In this document: positions 26,142-36,462 of the stretch, in pieces
Position numbering within the stretch: the first letter of the stretch is position 1
Layout of the letters: each line of letters starts with the position of its first letter
DNA from: Diorhabda sublineata
Lineage: Eukaryota > Arthropoda > Insecta > Coleoptera > Chrysomelidae
DNA: 64,000 nt
Direction: 5' to 3'
Assembly (NCBI RefSeq): GCF_026230105.1
Contig: NC_079485.1
Span: forward strand, 9,866,872-9,930,871
Made by a program: the position numbers and the translations under genes
Notes under the pieces: model-generated
Databases searched by the model: none
What the model saw: the letters and a program-made list of their open reading frames with translations, nothing else
What the model was told of the DNA's origin: nothing

Positions 26142-26592
26142 CATGTTTGATTTATCAAATGTGCTGTTAACAATCAATAACCATACACATAATCAAAATG
26201 GCAGTTTTTATGAATTTATGGATAGTCTATGAAGGCATCAATCAAAATAGTTGATATATTGAATTATAGAATTTACACCTTGTCTATTCACACCATTATA
26301 ATGTAACTTTTTAATTAAGCCTGCTATTATTTATTTACATAATTAATAGTTTTGATCGCGGATAGATCACACGTGAAATTAGCATTTAATCTTGTGGCCA
26401 TTTACAAACTATTCATTTTATTACATTAGTAGTCATTCTTCATGTGGAGTGGTTATTGTGACGAAAAAATGGTTTATATTATAAGTAATTTGATGACAAT
26501 TATGTTTATTAAATTTAGTAGATTGTTATCAATCTATTTATTGATTTTAGAAAAACAAATATATCAAATATATACCAAGGGACAGCTTGAAT

Positions 26593-26594
<2 letters not shown>

Positions 26595-26637
<43 letters not shown>
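26595..26637. repeat. (TA)n microsatellite at the left edge of a mariner element
   Basis: The TA run ends exactly where the left inverted repeat of the 26638-28556 element starts. The first bases past the right end are again TATATATAT, so the element sits inside what was one TA array. Confidence 0.9.
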
Positions 26638-26642
<5 letters not shown>

Positions 26643-28556
26643 CTTTTCAAATAAAAGTATCCACCTTTAATAACTTTTGTAATACTGGTATTTAGAAAAA
26701 ATCCAAAAACATGTCAATTTATGTTGGAAGGGGCAAGCATTATGGCTTATTTAAACTTACTGGAAAAGCCACCCCCTCACCCCTAGCAGGATCCCCTTTA
26801 TTTTGTTAAATTACTTTTCATATTTTTTATGTAAAATTTGGATACTCTTTGAGCTGATTTCAAAAATGTAAAATACTTGTAGGTTAAAGTGGTTAGTTTA
26901 TGAGATAAACAATTTTTCTTTTAAGAGCACAAATTTTACTTATTATTTACTTTCACCTTATTTGCCTGTACTAAAATGGGTTGTACAACAGTTCAAACTC
27001 TTTAATCTTTTTAACTGTGCTATTTATTATGAAGTTACAATAAGTGTTCAAAATGAGTACCATTCACTTCCATACAATGGTATGATCTATTTTGAAATGC
27101 CTCTCTGACATTGCTTAATACGGCTGGATTTAATTTTCGACATTCATTTTCTATCCTCTCTCGTAAATCATCCAGAGATTCTGGTTGGGTAGCATAAACT
27201 TTTGTTTTTAAATACCCCCATAAAAAGAAGTCTAGGGGTGTTAAATCCGGTGACCTAGGAGGCCACTCCATCATCTGCCCCCTTCTACCTATCCAAAGAG
27301 CGGGGAATGTTTCGTTTAAAAATTGTCGGACAGGCATAGCATAGTGTGGAGGAGCTCCGTCTTGTTGAAATACCAGTAAATATTCGGAAAGGTTATCATC
27401 ATTTTCTATTATTGTTGTAATACGTGGGTCAACCCCTTCCCTGAGTAACTCAAGTAACGTTTAAAACGTTTAACCTTTGGGGATGTTGTGTATGGAATTC
27501 ACGCATAATATGTGGATCACTTTCAGCCCAATATCTACAATTATGCCTACTTACTAAGCCATTTAATGACCATGAGCATTCATCAGAAAAGCAAATATTG
27601 TTTAACAATTGTGGATTGTTATTGATAATTTGCGTCATTGATTCGCAAAACTCTAGACGACGATCAAAATCATCTTCATTCAACTCGTGCACCAACTTAA
27701 CTTTGTATGGGTGGTACTTGAATTTATGTAGAACTCGGAAAACTGTAGAAGATGAAACACCGATCGCTCTACTTATTGTTGACAACGATTGGGGTTGTTG
27801 AGCCTCTAAGCTGACTTGCCCTAAAATTGCCACTTGGATTGCTTCGTTATTTACGAGTCCCTCTCGCTTATGCGCTTTATTGCAAACAGACCCTGTTGTG
27901 GTAAATTTCTCCATCAGTTGAATTACATACTTATGAGTTGCATGTAATTCGTTAAATATTCTAGCAGCAGCTCTTGCACAATTATTATTTTGGTAGTATA
28001 AACCTACAATTTCAATTCTTTCTTGCAAAGAGTAAACCATTTCAGAGAAACAAAATAAATAATGTATCAAATTACACTATCAATAGTGACTACAAATTCT
28101 AGTTGACAATGTCAAACTTTAATAAAAAGTAGAGTTTTTTGTTGTTTGGATTTTTTAAGTAGAATAAATAGCACAGTTAAAAAGATTAAAGAGTTTGAAC
28201 TGTTGTACAACCAATTTTAGTACAGGCAAATAAGGTGAAAGTAAATAATAAGTAAAATTTGTGCTCTTAAAAGAAAAATTGTTTATCTCATAAACTAACC
28301 ACTTTAACCTACAACTATTATACATTTTTGAAATCAGCTCAAAGAGGAGTATCCAAATTTTACATAAAAAATATGACAAGTAATTTAAAAAAATAAAGGG
28401 GATGCTGCTAGGGGTGAGGGGGTGGCTTTTCCAGTAAGTTTAAATAAGCCATAATGCTTGCCCCTTCCAACATAAATTGACGTGTTTTTAGATTTTTTCT
28501 AAATACCAGTATTACAAAAGTTATTAAAGGTGGATACTTTTATCTGAAAAGCACTG
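26638..28556 (-). mobile_element. Tc1/mariner-superfamily element with about 390-bp inverted repeats
   Basis: A 1.92-kb element. The left arm 26638-27028 and right arm 28163-28556 are near-identical reverse complements, for example GGCAAGCATTATGGCTTATT on the left against AATAAGCCATAATGCTTGCC on the right. The tips are TAGTGCTTTTC (left) and CAGTGCTTTTC (right, read inward), each next to TA, as expected for TA-targeting elements. Between the arms lies one transposase on the minus strand, broken by an internal deletion. High arm identity suggests fairly recent insertion. A conventional mariner has TIRs of about 30 bp, so the long arms are notable. An autonomous partner elsewhere in the genome would be expected. 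Confidence 0.9.
27035..28040 (-). pseudogene. Transposase of the 26638-28556 element, interrupted by a deletion
   Basis: The transposase would cut and paste its own element at TA sites. I start it at MVYSLQERIEIV (28040); a longer in-frame start exists at 28070. The N-terminal part looks like a helix-turn-helix (about residues 1-60). The first catalytic Asp is in CFSDECSW. The frame runs to RLNVLNVT and stops at 27450. The second part, in another frame, has LELLREGVDP, QQDGAPPHYA with the second Asp, and SPDLTPLDFFLWGYLK with the third; it ends at 27035. Counting from QQD to the LDFF Asp gives about 42 residues, close to the DD41D (rosa-like) spacing and unlike DD34D mariners. About 35 residues seem to be missing at 27458-27473, where AACGTTT is repeated. 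Confidence 0.85.
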
Positions 28557-29653
28557 TATATATATTGATTATTTATAAACTTTTTACATATTTTTTCTAT
28601 TTACAATCCAAAATCTTTATATCCATGGAATATATTTTAAAAAGTCACAAAACTTGTTTAATTAATATTAATGTTATTTTACGTATTATATGTATTAATT
28701 AGATCAATTTTTAAAGTGAGCAAAATGTAAATCTAAGATACCATCATACTCTCATAATTTTTTTAGTATCGGGGAAAAATAATAAATTACTGGTTAATAA
28801 ATTTAGTTGTTGAAAAAACAAATAAAAATCAACATTTTGTGTTTCTTTTGAATGTTTAGCTACTACATAAAAGTAAAATTAAAAATTTTGTTTGACTTAA
28901 AAAAATTGCCAACTTACTATATTTCATTTCATTTTTTATATGTAATTACACTTTCAAAATAATCTTTCCATTAAACGATGACAATACTAAATAAATATGA
29001 ATGTGATTGCCTTTCGGTAGACTTGAAATTTTTTTTTACTGAATTTGTTTTTGAGATTCAACTTGTATATTTGTAAAAACAAAATATGTTAGGGTAAGGA
29101 TAGATTTACGGTAAAAATTAGGTTTACCCGAATAAACTACATAATACGTAGAAAACGTGGGTAAAGTAAGAAATATAAACGAAATACAGACTATTTAAGA
29201 TATTTTAGACATTATCCGAGAAAGACGCGTTCCAGTCATTTTCATTTGGTTAAAGTTGGTAACAAAAACAACAATGTTTGAAAATTATTCATTCAAAAAC
29301 ACATTTTATAAATAAAAGAAAACAATAAAAAGTGTGTCTTGTCAAAGTAAAGAATACTCTAATTAATCTATTTATGTAAATATAGCTTTACAAATACATT
29401 TTTTGTTCATAAATTTAGCTTTTCAATCGCGACACCGCAAGAGAATATATGCCAAACGTCGGTATTATAGTGTTTTTTGCCAACTTGTTTGTTACATTCC
29501 TTGGAGTAGTAATATTACTTAAATAACCCACCAACTGACTGCACGTGGTGAATTATTTCAACTAAGTTTTGCGGGGTAAACCAAGTTTAACTGTTAAACT
29601 TTACCATAACTTAAACACACATACACATTTACGTTCATATATAAGTTGGCAAT

Positions 29654-29656
<3 letters not shown>
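28557..29656. other. Intergenic DNA, no gene seen
   Basis: AT-rich sequence without a recognised coding or repeat pattern, ending at the next TA array. Confidence 0.45.

Positions 29657-29721
<65 letters not shown>
29657..29721. repeat. (TA)n microsatellite
   Basis: A TA run of about 32 units directly upstream of the hairpin-bearing repeat copy 1. Confidence 0.95.
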
Positions 29722-29723
<2 letters not shown>

Positions 29724-29767
29724 AGCGTCAATTTGAAGTTGATGAATCTATCACACCGCAATTTTCA

Positions 29768-29880
29768 ATTAATTGGTTCCCAGATGATGAATACTGTAGT
29801 ATTCAAAAGCTCGGAAAATATATTAAAGTTAGTCCCACTTTGGTGTTTAATATTGCCAATGTTGAACCGCGTTGGAATTT
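29768..29880 (+). repeat. Hairpin-bearing dispersed repeat, copy 1
   Basis: The core is a perfect hairpin, GAATACTGTAGTATTC, followed by AAAAGCTCGG and ATATATTAAAGTTAG, then TTTGGTGTTTAAT. The same series recurs inverted at 30187-30290 and partly at 30345-30405. The pattern GATGA, stem-loop, CGAAAGCTCGAAA is reminiscent of noncoding ends of Penelope-like retroelements; that link is recollection only. Confidence 0.6.
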
Positions 29881-30115
29881 TGAAAATTCTCGACGTTACG
29901 GCTTTCACTTGTAGCCATTACGAAGAGAAGGGTGGGGGTTGTTATTCGTTCATTGGTAAAAAATGAACCGTTTCCGTGGTCTCAATCTGCCTACTCCTTG
30001 GAATTTCACCGAGGAAATGAAAAGCGGAAACCAAAAATTAAGAAGAAAACAAAAATTATGATATTCTATTTTAATCATTTTATATTTTTTTGATCAACTA
30101 AAAAAATATTGATGA

Positions 30116-30116
<1 letters not shown>

Positions 30117-30173
<57 letters not shown>
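30117..30173. repeat. (TA)n microsatellite
   Basis: A TA run of about 28 units lying between copies 1 and 2 of the hairpin-bearing repeat. Confidence 0.95.
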
Positions 30174-30176
<3 letters not shown>

Positions 30177-30186
30177 CTAGCTAGAT

Positions 30187-30290
30187 TATAAGCGTTTCCT
30201 ACTGGGATTGTGGTAGAATTAAACGCCAAACTAACTTTAATATATTTCGAGCTTTCGAATACTTCGAATATTCATGGATTGGGACTGAAA
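30187..30290 (-). repeat. Hairpin-bearing dispersed repeat, copy 2 (inverted)
   Basis: Read on the minus strand it has GAATATTCGAAGTATTCGAA, then AGCTCGAAATATATTAAAGT, then TTTGGCGTTTAATTCTACCA. This aligns with copy 1 over about 100 bp. It faces copy 1 across the TA array. Confidence 0.6.
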
Positions 30291-30344
30291 TTTTGGTACG
30301 TTCATTCAGAAATAATAAGAATTCTCAACTTTTATATTGTACTT

Positions 30345-30405
30345 GACCATAATTTCAGTCCCAGACGATGAATAAATAAGTATTCGAAAGTTTAGAAATT
30401 TATTA
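30345..30405 (+). repeat. Hairpin-bearing dispersed repeat, copy 3 (partial)
   Basis: TTTCAGTCCCAGACGATGAA, then a weak AT stem, then GTATTCGAAAG. Together with copy 2 it forms an inverted pair: GGGACTGAAATTTTGG near 30281 against CCATAATTTCAGTCCC ending near 30362. Confidence 0.5.
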
Positions 30406-30623
30406 GAGTACACAAATAATAGTAATAAAGATGATTATTGTAGGGTTGTAGCAATAATCAAATCTATAACTATCATTTTGAAAGTTGTTTTCTGAACAAT
30501 ATGAATTTAATATTCTTTTATTATAAAACTTTTCACAACGAATCTCAATTAATCAAATCCTGATTATTAATACGTAGTTGATCGATAGGAATACACTTTT
30601 GCCACAACCCACAATAATCACAT

Positions 30624-30624
30624 G

Positions 30625-30698
<74 letters not shown>
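30624..30698. repeat. (TA)n microsatellite
   Basis: A TA run of about 37 units with one CA interruption near 30638. Confidence 0.95.
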
Positions 30699-30701
<3 letters not shown>

Positions 30702-31134
30702 GTTTCTTGAATTGGGTTTCAATAATCCTAAATGCACTTAATCATAGATTTGATGGAAATCTGTATATAAATATATAGTTTTTTATATAATTTATTTTAT
30801 ATAGTGCATCCATATGGCAGGGAATTAAACAGTAATCTGAGCAAATCCCAATGTTAATCGACCGATTTCAATAATCCATGATACACGATTATTTTTAATC
30901 ATGTCTATAGTTGTTTGATCATACACCTCTTCTTTCGATTTGCCAATGTGTCATAAGTTGGTGTAAATTAGTCCAGAGTGAACATAAATACAAGAGTTAG
31001 TTATGCTAATTAATTGATGAAGAATACAAATATTCTTGAACCAAACCAAAATAAAGAAAATTCACAGTACATCTTCGAATTATTTTCCATTCACGACTAA
31101 ACTATGACTGATTCTGGCGTTTAGATCGTTGATA

Positions 31135-31275
31135 TTTTCAAATCTGTTAAACGTTAGATTTTAAATAACCCCATAAAAATAAGTCTAATGGCTTAAGATC
31201 GGGTGGGTCGTTCACAATGCCCATTTGTTCTGATCATAGATTTGGAAATGTTCTGTCCACAAACTGTCACATTTA
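31135..31275 (-). pseudogene. Tc1/mariner transposase scrap
   Basis: On the minus strand, across two frames, the sequence gives an (N)DPPDLKPLDLFLWGYLKS-like stretch, written here with TTATTTTTATGGGGTTATTT as its core. It corresponds to SPDLTPLDFFLWGYLK of the 26.6-kb element's transposase, including the third catalytic Asp region. Only this C-terminal part remains. Confidence 0.5.
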
Positions 31276-34200
31276 TATAAATAATGAAGTGGTACTCCAA
31301 ATGCTAAGACCATATTTCTCTAAATTTTTTGTAAGTTGAATCAGGATAAGTTGGATATAATTGGGAATTTGGAAAAAATCCGGATATAAAATTCCTTTGT
31401 TGTTTTCGTGAAAACATGGACCAATGATTGTATTTATCACTATACATTCAGACATACTTTAAAGGTATATTTTGTTTTTTTTTAATATAGATGGTATGTA
31501 TGGATCGATCGTCTATTACCGTCAAATTAGATTTGCATTAAATGTAGGTAACCTTACTAGAGTGCATTCCTAACGTGTCATACTTATCTGCAATTACTAT
31601 TAAGATATGGTCATTATCTGGGTGTATTCCCTGAAATAGTGTTTTCCATTTGGTGGGTTGCTGCCTAGAGCCAACACCAATTTATTTATTTCTTTGGTCT
31701 AGGGTATTTCAACAAAACAGTTTAATAGGGACAAATAAATAAACCAAACATCATCAAATTTTAGAAAAATGACATGAAATACTTTTAAACTGTTTCGCCC
31801 GATATATTTAGGATTAGTTATAAAAATGGATTCACCTTTCATTGTTTATTCAGCTAATAATAAACTTTTGAGATACTTTATGGACGCACTATATAAAGTT
31901 ATTTATAACTTGCAAACTGCGGATTAGGTAAACTTTGAATAAAATGAAGTTTTTCATATAATGTTGATGTTTTATTGCCTATAAGTCTTCTTCCCAAATA
32001 AAGAAAACTGGGAAATATTCGAACTATATACTATAATGACACAAGTACTTATTTAGTTTCATATATCATTGTTTATTTCTGATATCTGAGCATGTAGTCT
32101 TCGTTTACCCTATTTAGTACCCGTTTCCTCCAATTACCTAACAGCTGTGCTTCTACCCATTATCATTCTAAATTTGTATATTTTCTATTATCCACTGATT
32201 TCAAATTTGAATAATGAATTAAGACAACGAAAAATTGCAAATTATATATTATAAAAAACATTTTACATTGCTGGTGGATATTTTAACATAAAATTATTAA
32301 ACATTAACGTTAATTTTAATGACTAGATAGTTAATGCTTATATGGTTTTACAATGGCGTAACCAAAGGTTTTTTGAAAGAAACTAAAACAGTATATTAGT
32401 TTACTAAGTGTTAACAGATACATATTTTACATAACTACTTATTTTCATAATGTTCATATTTAAAACTTTAAGAATGAAAAATGTCCACTATCTCTAAATT
32501 TGTTTCAATTATAAAAAAGCTATGAACTGATTCAAATAAAAATGAAGAGAGTGGAATTTCTATTTTTATTTTCTTAATGTAAAACTTTTTCCTTATGGCA
32601 GCTAATAAATAATTGCACACACATTGTGAAGAATGAAGTTACGAAATAGATGTCATCACATGTTTATACAAGAATAATTAAAGTGCGGATACATTAACAG
32701 GAAAGGAATAATTTGATACTATTGGATGATCCTTGTATCAGGTATTGGAGACCATCGTATGGTGATTCTTGGCAAGAAAAAATATATCTTATTCTTAAAA
32801 GGAAACAAAAAAAAATCAATGTATATAGCAGAGCAACAATTTTTTCTTTGTAAAATTGTAGAACGAATTTAACCACTTATGATCTAATATTTCTCACACA
32901 TTATTATAACCACAGTATATTAATAGGTACTCTCACAAGGCATTATGCTTATGATCGCAATTTTATATTTAATAATTAGCATTTCTTAAAAAAACTTGAT
33001 TGAGGTTCATCAATTTAAAGTGAAAACTTCCACAATTGGACTTTTTAACTATGTGGAATACTTTCAAATTTACAAATATTTATTATAATATCGCACTCCT
33101 ACTTCAATAGTGCCATAACCTAAAAAAATTTAAAATTGACGTTTTCCGTACATTGTGTATTTTAATGATGTCTACAGGATTTAATAGTGCCATGTCATTA
33201 GTACTAACAGATTCGGCGTGAGGCGCTAAGTGTCACAATTACAATGAGTTACTGTATGAACCATGAACAAAAATAAAAAATCAAAGCTGTAGTGCCATAA
33301 CGCACACTGTTTTTATAATAAAATAAATCTTCAGACGCAGATCAGCATAAAAGGAATACAAGTTTTATTTTTAAATATAAAAGTTGTAAGATACGAGAAG
33401 GAAAAACCTTTTTCCTTTCAAGTGAATACCTCATATAATAGTGAAGACTTCCAGAGGTGATTATAAAAAAAGAGGAAGAAAAAATGATTAATTTGGTTCT
33501 GATCCCGGCCTAAAAAGCCAAAGGTTGAGGCAAAGAAAAACTTATCTTTATTTGAAGTCGTACTTTCCTATTTTTAAGGCTGTGCTACATTTAAGAAATT
33601 AATTTTAATCTAAAATCCTCGTTCCGTGTTGCTCAATATCATTATTTTTTGATTACGTAGTTTAAAAACAACCTTTGTGGGCGAGTTTTAGCTTATACAT
33701 TTTTGGGTTTGTTATTTTCTTACATTAAATTTAATTACAAATAGAGTGATATTTTGTTCTATTCGCCGTAAGTCCTAACTCAACAAGTTCAAATAAAACA
33801 TATGGTCTTTTCAAAACTATAATTACTTTCATCAAACAAAAATATGTGGTTAAATTTGGTTCTATAGATATGAATGGTCAAAAATTTGTGAGGTGTCTTA
33901 ATTCTAAATAATGAACAAACATAATGAATCGGTAATAAACCCAAAAAGTCCCAAGTATGTAGGTTCCAAATTTTCTTGTTGAGTCTTTATATTACATTCA
34001 TTGTAACAAGAGAAAGTTAAACAGCAAATGATTTCCATATTTCAGTTGGATATGTTCTGTATGAACTCATTATAATACAAATTTTACAAATTAATAATCA
34101 ATTTACATAAAATACACTCTCAAAAAAATAATTTATTTAACTAAAGCTTCAATGAATTTAAGGAATTAAGGTTTATTTGGTGATATGGTCATGGTGAAGG

Positions 34201-34699
34201 GATTTAGTATATTGTTGATGTATTAGAACCAGTTGTATCTATCATTTTCAATGCGAGAAAATTTTTTTGTGTTAAAAATTACCTCAAGATATTGAAATCG
34301 GCTCCGATCTCAATGTAATAGATCCTTTTTGGGATATAATTGATAGTCTCATGGCTTTATTAAATCCGCCATAAAATTTACAAGACCTATCTTTTAGATC
34401 GCAATATGGAATTCGTTTCCAATAAAATGAAAGTAGAAATGAAATTCTATGAACATCAAGATCTTAAGCTCTAATTGATACCAGAACAAGGAAAATGCGC
34501 AATTAAAATAAAACATCCCATTGCTTTTTAATTTTTGTTCCAAATTCCTTTTTGTCATTTTTTGGTTAAATCAATGTATTTCCCACAATAATAGTTGAAG
34601 TTAAAAAATATATTTCTATGTATATTTTAATTCCATCTTCACAGTAATTTTTTGTTCATATTAATAGCAATATTCCATTGTTTTATGGTAAATTCGTCA
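31276..34699. other. Intergenic AT-rich DNA, no gene seen
   Basis: No domain, RNA gene or clear repeat was recognised. The open frames at 31455-31273 and 32876-32694 are short and featureless. Confidence 0.45.
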
Positions 34700-35716
34700 G
34701 GGCCGGTATTCTCGGGTCCTCACTTGTAGCGATATTGATGTCGTTGAATGAAAGGGGATCAAAATTTATTGTTGTTTCGATTCTCTTGCCCTCTCCTCGC
34801 AATAGGAACGCTCTCCCCAAAGAGAAGAGCTTTATTTCACTCTCATTCGCATGTGAATAGAAAATTCTAATTTATCATTTTTATGTATCCTAATAATGTT
34901 ATAATTGTATATAAATCATTTATAATTGGAGTTATATAAGGAATTGTAGTAATGTATATTGGACTAAGAACTAAAAGAAGCTGAAGAAATTGTTGCAGAG
35001 CCCCATTGAATTGTTTTAAGAGACCTTCTACCAATACAACTCAGTGATGACCAATTTAAAAAAAATATTTTGGCTAACTGAAACTTTCAAATGTTTTGAT
35101 ACAATAAGAATATATCTGGACGGACCTGTAAAAACTACAATAGTAAGAACTGTTTTACATTTTATTTGGTTTTAATTTATATAAACTTATTACCAATATG
35201 TAGCTGCTAGGTATTTAACACAATATTGATATACCATTAAAAGTTGTTAATGCTTTATAAATGTTAAAATGAAGTGATTTCATTTAGTTATTGGCAGCAT
35301 TGAAGTTTTTTGGTACTAATAACTACCAGCAAGATGTAGGTAATAATTATTGTTTGGGTCTCTCCCAATCATCAGTGAGTTGATGCTTTCACAAAATTAT
35401 TGAGGTATTCAATAGACATGTATCTGGGATAATTAGATGAATTGACTGCACTCATGTTGCTCTATTTCATAGCTCAAAAACTGCTACTATAAAAAATGGT
35501 TTTAGATTAGAATTGCGTTTAATTGGCAGCACAAGTACCGAACTAGAAACTATTTTGACAAAATACGCTTATATCCGGTGTTGCCGTAACTAGTCGCTCA
35601 TGTTACAAATTTGCGAGCAGATGGGCACATGAGAATATAAAGATTCCATATCGCTACCTATTAAATCACTCCTTTTGGTGATTGCTAGCTTGTCACAGAC
35701 TTAAGAATACCGGCCC
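34700..35716 (+). mobile_element. PIF/Harbinger element copy, about 1.0 kb
   Basis: The left end GGGCCGGTATTCT (34700) is matched by the right end read inward, GGGCCGGTATTCT (35716). The subterminal stretches share GTAGCGATAT on both sides (near 34727 and 35650). The inside carries a decayed Harbinger nuclease. The 3-bp flanks (TCA and AGG) do not match, so the usual Harbinger target duplication is not visible and may have mutated. Confidence 0.7.
34985..35540 (+). pseudogene. PIF/Harbinger nuclease relic
   Basis: LLAALKFFGTNNYQQDVGNN followed by YCLGLSQSSVS (35287-35384) matches the helix-turn-helix block LAALRFYATGSYQ..VG....LSQ..VS of Harbinger nucleases. IDCTHVALFHSS, from about 35434, matches the first catalytic Asp box, (I)DCTHVAI. 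Upstream, LLPIQLSDDQFKKNI near 35022 fits the N-terminal LSD..F segment. In-frame stops (for example just before IDCTHV) and the absence of the rest of the catalytic domain make it inactive. Confidence 0.75.
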
Positions 35717-36462
35717 AGGAAGTGTATGTATACATATATAAAATAATAAAATAATCCTCATTAATAATTTTGTAGATCACACAAGCACTTCTTTCTATAA
35801 CATTTTTCAACCTATAGATATTACTGACGCTGCTATCTAAATATTGAATGTTGTTAGAAATCTGCATTTCATATTTAATAATGTTGAAAAAATGAATTGC
35901 ATACAAAGTGAAATATCAATTAATCAAGTAAGGAAAAGTGATAGATTAAAAATGCATCCCAGTTGTTTGGGATACATTTTTATTTAAATATTATTGCTGC
36001 GATTTTTTCATTATTTAATGAATCTGAAAGTTTTTTATTTTCAAATTTTCTGTATTAACTATTGTATATATAATTCAGAATGATTATTGGGAGGAAAGCA
36101 TTTAAACCCAGTAGAGAATCATATGAAAGTATAGTAAATGATGTACAATTGTCTAAGAAAAGTGCTTCTCTTAAACCTTCTTTAATCCAATGTATATAGC
36201 AAGTACAATGTCCACTGCTTGATAGACAAAAATGGCATTTGTCTGAAATTCTGCATATTCTTACACATTCACTAGCTATACCTCAATACCTCAGTCTTTT
36301 ATATAATGAAGTTTTTCAATATTACATAATTTCTATGTTATACTTTACCTACAAAAGGGTTCTTTAGTAAAAAAGCATTGTCAGTAATTTGATTAAATAA
36401 TTATGAGTGAAATATTCAAAACCACTGAGGTTACGCCTATTGTTTCTGTTATTAAAATGAAT
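35717..36462. other. Between Harbinger copy and arfaptin 3' end
   Basis: No gene seen. The arfaptin 3' UTR must lie in the upper part; TTTAAT at 36181 would read ATTAAA on the minus strand as a possible poly(A) signal. Confidence 0.4.

Larger units (their letters stand above)
24299..26637. other. Downstream of Ada3: AT-rich DNA with three (TA)n arrays
   Basis: The Ada3 3' UTR must begin here, but its end is not clear. The remainder is AT-rich with (TA)n arrays at 25627-25682, 26053-26138 and 26595-26637. The frames at 25397-25840, 26041-26232 and 26442-26654 are open only because TATATA has no stop in the YIYIYI reading. Confidence 0.5.

Noticed and set aside
28155..28379. Minus-strand 74-codon frame in the right arm of the mariner element
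   Set aside because: It lies inside the inverted repeat and has no similarity to a protein domain.
25397..30778. Long frames reading IYIYIY (25397-25840, 26041-26232, 26442-26654, 29646-29966, 30578-30778)
   Set aside because: They are open only because TATATA repeats lack stops in that reading; flanks show no coding pattern.
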